From: Irpex lacteus
Lineage: Eukaryota > Basidiomycota > Agaricomycetes > Polyporales > Irpicaceae
DNA length: 64,000 nucleotides
Assembly: GCA_001986395.2 (NCBI GenBank)
Contig: MQVO02000008.1
Coordinates: forward strand, 806,001 to 870,000
Direction of reading: 5' to 3'
Below, in pieces: positions 57,366 to 64,000 of this stretch; positions within the stretch are counted from its first letter, which is position 1; each line of letters begins with the position of its first letter. The position numbers and the translations under genes were made by a program. A model generated the notes under the pieces. It was not told the origin of the DNA. It did not search any database and saw nothing but the letters and a program-made list of their open reading frames with translations.

Positions 57366-58327
57366 TTTTTGCATCTTTCTTTCAAGGCTGAAACTGCAGC
57401 AATAAAAATCGGAAAAATCGGAAAATATTACATCATACCGCCCAATATACTATGATGCCTATGAGCTATATTTATAACGCCATAAATAGGTACAAACTTC
57501 AAATCATACACATATTTGGTCAGGAGGAAAAGGAAAAAAAAATTGTATTGTGTTTTCTACCAAACATACTATCACAATTTCTTTTGCAGCTAGTCAATAT
57601 ACCCTATAGAACCAGGATACATGGCTCTGATCATTGTCATCAAAGTCTATTGCTTATTCTAGACTGGTCTGGTCATATTTTCAGTTCCTCTCTGTGTACC
57701 TATATTAAACTGTCGTCTAACTAGAACTGTTCTATTGATCTCAATTCTTGGCCACCTACATACCTGCTGACATGTTTAGAGCATTACGTATATAGCCAGT
57801 GGGCTAATTTTGAATTCATATGCCATTCTCGTCTTTCAAGGAATCATGTCAGGAATCATGCCATGCATCATGCCATGCATGACAGCATGCCCGATACTAC
57901 ATCTTTAGTATGGGCTTACTTCAAATACATGTACAGTGTATAATACTCCATGCTTGAGCTACTTACAAAGTGGCTATAAAATTTTGAAGCGGAGTTTGAA
58001 TTTTCAGGTCGTCATCCAAAGCCATTCAGCTCATAACTTTGTCAAATCTCCACCTTTTGATATGAAAGTTGAATTATTCCAAAGGTCTTACCAAGAGCTA
58101 CAGTCTGATATAGTTTTTGTGTAGATCAGTTGTGTGATGGCTCCTGAAAATATCGAAAACTATTTGACACCAAAAAAGCACCCAACTACAAGCAAATGTT
58201 AATAAATTTGTTACCCACTGTGTTGGCAGAATTAGACGCTGAGGGATCATTCACGTTACATCTCGCAGTTGTCTAAAATGCTAGCTCGCACTGGAATGAT
58301 TCTTCTTCGTACCTCAGGAATTGTGAA

Positions 58328-59180
58328 AGTCTAGAGCAACTCAGTGAATAATCTGGTGGGACCCATCAAGAAGAGTTATTTCTCTATTGTGGCTTGTCTA
58401 CCTGTCTCGTGGAACATCCCTCCATCGGAGATTGTGAGTGCATCAGGTACATGTGGTTTGTTGCGCTCACAATTTAGCTACAGAAGACTGTGAAATGTGA
58501 TATCACAGATGAAGGACAAAAGTTGATGATTGGCGTCGCCCAGTTTGTCATGTTAATGCTAACACGACACATCTACACCTTGAAGCTGAAAGAGACCACC
58601 ACCACCACTGTAGAGCCAATGAAACACAAGACCAGTCGCCGAGCCAAGGTAAGTATGGCATTAGTGTCTGACTTTGTCATTCACTGATATTTCTAATTTT
58701 ACCCCTAGATACGTACTGGTCAACGTGGACCACACCCCAAGGAACCACGCGAGACTGAGCAGTTGCACCTGACCAAACATTCTCAGAAATTTGAATATGA
58801 TGCGGTACTTTTAAGCGAAATTTGAGCATGCCACGAAGTTTGTGCACAAATTGCTAGCGCTGATTATCTGAATAACTCCAACATTGCAAAGTTTCTTGTT
58901 GACAAGTCTGGTAAGTACTTCTGGGTATTCTAGCCGCCTTCGCACTAACACACCCTGTAGATTTCTCTTGTGTGACAGTAACATTAGTTGCCAACAGTGA
59001 TGACGAGAAAGAGAATGACGACAGTGACAGTGACAATGATACAATAGAGGTCGACGAGGAATCACTCAATGTGAACAATGACGTCAGCGGCAAAGGTAAG
59101 TAGAGTCCTGAGTCCCAAAACGTGCTTTCAGATTTTGCACTGATACATTACATATTCAGATGAGGGCTCGAATGGTGATG
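58328..59180 (+). pseudogene. Unidentified host-type gene fragment
   Basis: Plus-strand exon-like blocks with good splice sites: KCDITDEGQKLMIGVAQFVM ... TSRRAK (58490-58650, GTAAGT donor), IRTGQRGPHPKEPRETEQLH (58710-58830), a short block ending FLVDKS (to 58910, GTAAGT), and an acidic block (SDDEKENDDSDSDNDTIEVD, 58978-59095, GTAAGT). A TGA at about 58823 and a TAG in the upstream block suggest decay. No family recognised. Confidence 0.35.
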
Positions 59181-59310
59181 AGCAGAAGTGTGTTATGCAA
59201 CTGACCACACTTTCTCTCAATGTGGCACCTCCTCCCACCAACATGGACAGGTGCAATTGTCATCCTCTTCATGCTTCCTCACACTAACAAATCAGTATAA
59301 CAGATCTATA

Positions 59311-59433
59311 CTTGTAGTTAGCAAGGCTGGCAAGTGGCAGATCACAATTCCTAAGACTACTAAGATGTATCAATATATATAATAAGTTATAATGATCATA
59401 TGAGTTGTTATTTATCAAATGGACTTTTAGTAA
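59311..59433 (+). mobile_element. R1 left-end fragment
   Basis: CTTGTAGTTAGCAAGGCTGG then CAAGTGGCAGATCACAATTCC, continuing as R1 for about 120 bp to AGTAA, where an R2 element begins. The rest of this R1 was not found on the far side. Confidence 0.7.
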
Positions 59434-61071
59434 CTTGTGGGAGTGAGGCCATCAAGTGGCAAATAACGATTCCTGATTTTTTCTGATAATAAAAACAGTT
59501 TATGCATATGTATTACAGTTTCTATCATAATCAACAGTGAACATGCTATGGAGGTCAAATATAACATCAGAGAATATAAAGTGAAACTGATTTCATTGGG
59601 TATACATGTGCAACTGGTTTGAAAGATAAATGCCATAGGACAAAGTGATTTTGTATTGTATTGAAATGCAATCAAAGTCTGATAAAATTCAAAAATGCAA
59701 ATATACATCAAATAAATGTTGAATATATCACAAATGATGATAGCTATGAGAATTCTCAGGCTGGATTTATATTATATGTTTTTTGACATTTGCATATGTT
59801 TCTGACATATGACACTATTCTAAAACAATAAACAGTTGAAAACAAGCGCCCAAACACTTAAAAGGTGGTGAATCTATACAATTACCCTTTTAGGTAGTTA
59901 TGAACAGATCATAATATGCCTATCACTCATTTGATAGGTCAAAACTCATTATTTCAGCGGTGTAGTCATTGTTCTGCTTTTAATAAAAGAAAGTCCATGC
60001 CGCTTACCAAACTGGGCCATGTTTTGATGACACTACACATGTTGTATTATGGTCCAAGCTCTATATTGTCGTAAATCTGCAATAAAATGTTCAAACTTTC
60101 ATTTTACTCTATAAACTTGGGGGAGTGAGGCCATCAAGTGGCAAGTAATGATTCCTGATTTCTGAATGCTCTGTCACAGTTGACACATCATAATCAATGA
60201 ATATAACAGAAGAGGCCATAAACCAACGTCAAATCTAGTGAGGGCTGGGCCAAGCTTCTGGACAAACATGACAATGCAAGCAAGCAAAACATAAAGAAGA
60301 AAGCTTAAAAACGATTGGGAGATCAAGAACACAAAGAGGTGCTTCTTTGGTTAGTGAAAGAGAATAATTTTAGTCAAGCACGTTGAAAAGATCACTTGAG
60401 TAGAAAGAAAGAAGTATGTGGAGATGAAATAAGAAAAAAACATATGTTTGTTTTTCTGCGAGAGATGGTCACTGAGACCTCGACAACGGTCACTGTCCTC
60501 TCCTCTCTCACTAACAACAAAGGGAAAAGGTAAAAGCAAATGACCTCAGGTAAGAAGTAGGACACATTAGCATTAAATTATACTTCATGGCAATCTATGT
60601 GAAGAAAAGGTTGAAACGTCAAATATATCATGACTGACTTCAGTTACGAAGATTCTGAGTCCACTTTCATAACTCTGAGCAAAATCTGGTCAAAAAACAT
60701 ATGATATGTTTTTTGACATTCACATATGTTTCTGATATATGATACCATTCTAAAGCAGTAAACAGTGGAGATAAGCACCCATATACTTCAAAAGATAGTG
60801 AGTATGTACGATTACCCTTTTTAGTAATCACAGACAAAGCACAGTATGTCTATGGCTTATTTGAGAGACGAAAACTATCATTTTCATAATACAGTGGTTA
60901 TTTGTATTTTAATGAAAGAAAAGTCTATAGCTACTACTTAATTGGGTTATGTTTTGATGGCATCACACATGTTGTTATTATCTCATGTTCAAGCTGCATG
61001 ATAATGCAAACTTGCGAAGGAATGTTCAAACTTTCATTTTACCCCATAGATACAGTCTTTTGTGCTCATGT

Positions 61072-61146
61072 AAGCACTATTACGAGGAGTTCAGAGCAAG
61101 CGCCCACAAGACGGCGCTAGTTCTGAACTTCTCGTAATAGTGCTTA
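61072..61146. repeat. Long hairpin of R2
   Basis: About 32-base arms (AAGCACTATTACGAGGAGTT onward, ending AGCGCC, and the near-complement ending CTTCTCGTAATAGTGCTT) around a loop of about 8 bases. Confidence 0.87.
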
Positions 61147-62136
61147 GATAATGGGTACAAGATCTAGGGCTTTTAATGTATTTTTCATCACAATTTTGCT
61201 GCAAGTTCATTTTGAATCGGAAAATGTTCAAAACTCAGCACATAATTGCTGACATATAGATGGGCCATATATGTTAGAATGATAACCCTAGAGTTCCTAA
61301 CCCATACCACCACTGCTACCCCTATACCAAGCAGATTAGACCAAGGGAAAATCCAAAAATGCGAAATATATTCATTGTTCCTCGAATATCTCCTGAAGCA
61401 GTGCAGCTATCAAAATTCTGAGATCAGATTCGGAATCCTGGGAAAAATCTGGTCCAGAAAACATATATTTTATTTCTGACACCTGCATATGTTTGTGTCA
61501 TGTGACAACACCATTCCAAAGAAGTAAAACAACAAAATAAGCGCCCAAGCGCCCAGGAAGACGGTGAGATTACCCTTTTAGGCAATCTGAAGCGAAAGCA
61601 TTTGTCTGTCAGCCATTTGATGGCCTAGAAACTATTATTTTATTGATGTGGCCACTTTTCAGGCTTTTAATAAAATAGAAGCCCATGTACCTACCCTTTT
61701 GGGTTGTGATCTGCTTACTCGTATGATATTAGCAAATAATGGAGGTCAAATATTTTGCTTTCGCAGTTTTGGCTCTTTTTAGCTAAACTTGATTATGTAC
61801 TTCCTCAGCTCAGAAGGTTGTGAGTTCCAATCCCCTAGGTGCTACTTTTTTATTCAGCCTAAAACGCTATCACAACATAGTACAAAAAACATGATAAAAT
61901 GACAATATAATCTGTAAATACATTGATCATTTTATTACTACTGAACATAGGATATAGAACCAGTGACATTGAGATTGGATGTGATTTTGTTGTCCACTAA
62001 TGGTATGCTGTAGATCAACATGTATGAATGTGATTTTGAATTGTAGAAATATACAAACACGTTCAGTGATTATTTTACGCAATTTAGAGCATTTTTTGAA
62101 TGTCGCATAGTCAAAAACAAGCAAGTTGTAAAATGT

Positions 62137-62212
62137 GACCCAAGGGGGGATTGAACCCACAACCTTCTGAGGCAGCCGGTATAAGTTGCTTGCGCACTTG
62201 GGCGCTTTGGTC
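62137..62212 (-). ncRNA. tRNA-like module of R2
   Basis: The minus strand reads GACCAAAGCGCCCAAGTGCG (acceptor plus A-box-like), then a GGTTGTGGGTTCAATCCCCC T-arm-like box and TTGGGTC. Six of seven acceptor pairs form. Confidence 0.5.
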
Positions 62213-62840
62213 GGAATTTGACTGAGTTTGAATCTCAAGTCCTCATCCAAAGCCATCCAGTCCATATCTTTTCTTACAGACCATATTAGTTCAGGATTGT
62301 ATTATCATATGAAAGACCTTCTCGATAGCTACAATTTGGTGTACTAAACTTGCGAAATGAACAAGATTTGACTTCACAATTCACAAAATACACTTGTTGT
62401 TTCACAAGTATTACTGTAGTAACAAGGATAACAAGCAGAACTCCCACGGTTTGGCAACGAAATCTGTCACTTACAAGCACCGTAAATGCAGCGTGTCGAA
62501 TTGAGACGATTCTTCTTCGTTACACTCAGAAATTGTAATATGAACTTTCTTGCTCATGTAAGCACTATTATGATTAGTTTGGAATAAGTGCCCATAAAAC
62601 GGCGCTTGTCCCAAGTAATGCATCAGTATGCTTAAATAATGGCTTTAAGATCCTAGATTTTAATGCATTTTTCTGCTATATACTTGTTGTGAGCTCATTT
62701 TGAGTCATAAAAATACTAGAAAATCAGAATATAATCCCTGATGTGCTATAAAGTGTATGCCATGTTGATTTACATAATCAAGAGGGCATAGTTTATGTGG
62801 AATCTCTCGTTAGTGCAATATTACATAGCTTACTATTGTA

Positions 62841-63104
62841 CTTCATCGTGCAGAGCGGATGGTCACATATCACAACCGCTCTATCCTTGCTGCTACAGCC
62901 TAGCTGTCACATGTCGCACAGTGACCATCCGCTTGTGACAGCTGAAACAATTATATTTCAATTTTTGGGCGATGTTTTTTTACTCTTGCAGGGCATTTAC
63001 TCTATCCACATCATACCGGTGTCACAAAATCCCCGCGCCATCATCTCATCTGCTATAAAACATTTTGTCACATGTCACATTCCCATCCGCTTTGCGCAAT
63101 GAAG
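62841..63104. mobile_element. Small TA-flanked MITE, 264 bp
   Basis: The left end CTTCATCGTGCAGAGCGGAT and right end (reverse complement CTTCATTGCGCAAAGCGGAT) match at 17 of 20 bases shown, and TA flanks both ends (62839-62840, 63105-63106). The interior has repeated GTCACA and ACCATCCGC words. It lies within an R2 element. Confidence 0.65.
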
Positions 63105-63694
63105 TACTGTATATGTATATTGTGAACTGACAGATGAATGTGTAATGCTGTATCATACAATATATATAAGGTATATATTTATATTAGGCAGTTTTTCTGA
63201 ACATTATTTCACATTCTTTACACATTATTGAGTCAAACACGAGCAAGTCGGGAAAATGACACAATGGAGATTCAAACGCACAACCTCCTGAACTGAAACA
63301 TTTCTAGCTCACTTGTGCTCAATGTCAAGCGCTTACCTTTAGAGTTTGTCTGAGCTTGAAACTCAGGTTGTCATCTCATGCCATTCAGCTCATACTTCTT
63401 TCAGTTTTCATCTAAAGTTCATGATCGTTACATGAAATGAAAGCTCTACTGTCTAGCTATCTTTTGATGTATACATTATATATGTTCTTCAAAGCAGGTG
63501 ATACAGGAAAGCTCAAATATATACTCACATTGCTAAAGCGCCCACATACAAGACTTTGTTACTGCAATAAGAAAGGTAAACAGGCAAGATTCCCACAGTT
63601 TTTCAACGAAATCCGTCACTTACAAGCGCCGTAAATGCAGCACATAAGATTGAGACAATTCTACTGTGTTACACTCAGGAATCGTAACTATGAA

Positions 63695-64000
63695 CTTGTG
63701 GTTAGCAAGGCCGGCAAGCGGCAGATCACGATTCCTGAGGCTACTGAGATGTATTACAATATATATAATAAGTTATGATGATCACATGAGTTGTTATTTA
63801 TCAAATAGACAGTTAGTAAAATTATTTTGAAATAATGCACGCTTGATCTAAATAAAACATAATACGTTAACACTAGAAATTAGTCACATCACGAAATCAT
63901 TTTTGTTGCTGTAGAAGATATTTGATTTGACAAAGTAATATCATGAACAGAATAAAGCTCAACTCATTCTTATGTCATGATGTGATACAAAGCAAAGTTC
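63695..64000 (+). mobile_element. R1 element, runs off the window
   Basis: CTTGTGGTTAGCAAGGCCGG then CAAGCGGCAGATCACGATTCCTGAGG, continuing collinear with 22757-23010. It starts six bases after the R2 right end at 63688. Confidence 0.78.

Larger units (their letters stand above)
56836..58327 (+). mobile_element. R1 element, 5' truncated
   Basis: It is collinear with 23745-24246 followed by 45292-46280. It carries a perfect 34-bp palindrome (57221-57254), the tRNA-like module (57281-57365) with an intact T5 run, the 400-bp segment absent from 19765-21972, and the right end CCTCAGGAATTGTGAA (58312-58327). It serves as the unoccupied-site reference for the CACTA-type insertion. Confidence 0.75.
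60116..62538 (+). mobile_element. R2 element, full-length nested copy (2.4 kb)
   Basis: The left end is CTTGGGGGAGTGAGGCCATC, then AAGTGGCAAGTAATGATTCCTGA; the right end is CACTCAGAAATTGTAA at 62538. It is collinear with 26773-29147 from about 60775. It carries the long hairpin 61072-61146, a T-arm-like box with T6 at 61800-61850, and the tRNA-like module 62137-62212. It has no TA-MITE and so shows the unoccupied site. No ORF of note. Confidence 0.75.
59434..63688 (+). mobile_element. R2 element split by a second R2 and carrying a MITE
   Basis: The left part 59434-60115 starts CTTGTGGGAGTGAGGCCATC and stops in TTCATTTTACTCTATA. The right part resumes at about 62539 (TTCTTGCTCATGTAAGCACTA), which is contiguous with that point in the R2 copy at 27640-27690. 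It ends at 63688 with CACTCAGGAATCGTAAC. The right part contains the degraded hairpin (62569-62634), the MITE 62841-63104 and a tRNA-like module near 63258-63342. Confidence 0.7.

Overview
The window is nuclear DNA of a filamentous basidiomycete, most likely an Agaricomycete. Short GT-AG introns of about 45-70 bp interrupt every housekeeping gene. There is a DUF6533 (fungal seven-helix type) gene, a KDZ-type transposase with its cysteine cluster, and Copia and Ty3 retrotransposon remains. The species cannot be named from this sequence alone.

Bases 1 to about 11,530 are a compact gene island. On the minus strand lie the spliceosomal/ribosomal DEAH helicase Prp43 (11 exons, 761 codons by my splice model), an F-box-like gene with an unexplained frame change, and a many-exon DUF6533 membrane protein. 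On the plus strand lies an intact glycogen synthase (7 exons, 743 codons). The DUF6533 and glycogen synthase genes share a 558-bp divergent promoter holding a perfect CRE palindrome and an E-box.

From about 11.5 kb to the end the DNA is AT-rich, gene-poor and built of nested transposable elements. Two families of long non-coding elements, called R1 and R2 here, recur throughout. Both start with a CTTGTGG... end (about 45 bp) and finish with a CTCAGGAATCGT-like end. Both carry tRNA-like modules and GC-rich hairpins, and neither has a credible ORF. One R1 pair sits tail-to-tail as a 4.2-kb near-palindrome (17815-21972).

The central structure is a nest. An R1 copy (22757-46280) is split by a 21-kb CACTA-type element (24247-45291). 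That element has roughly 275-bp terminal inverted repeats beginning CACTATGTCAG and a TTT target duplication; removing it restores the five-T run seen in an intact R1. Inside it are an R2 element that itself holds a TA-flanked MITE, a minus-strand gene fragment, and a plus-strand multi-exon gene. That plus-strand gene is in turn split by a 12.1-kb KDZ-type element (31668-43786) with 490-bp inverted repeats. The KDZ element carries a decayed KDZ transposase, an intact five-exon gene with two RNase H1-N/viroplasmin-like segments, and a broken Agaricomycete hypothetical gene.

The last third holds an internally deleted Copia element with two 419-bp LTRs (48727-53130), an inverted fragment of a related Copia, a Ty3 integrase remnant, a host-type gene fragment, and R2 elements nested in one another (59434-63688). 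The window ends inside another R1 copy. All coordinates of repeats and exons were read by eye; family names rest on motif recognition, not on a search.
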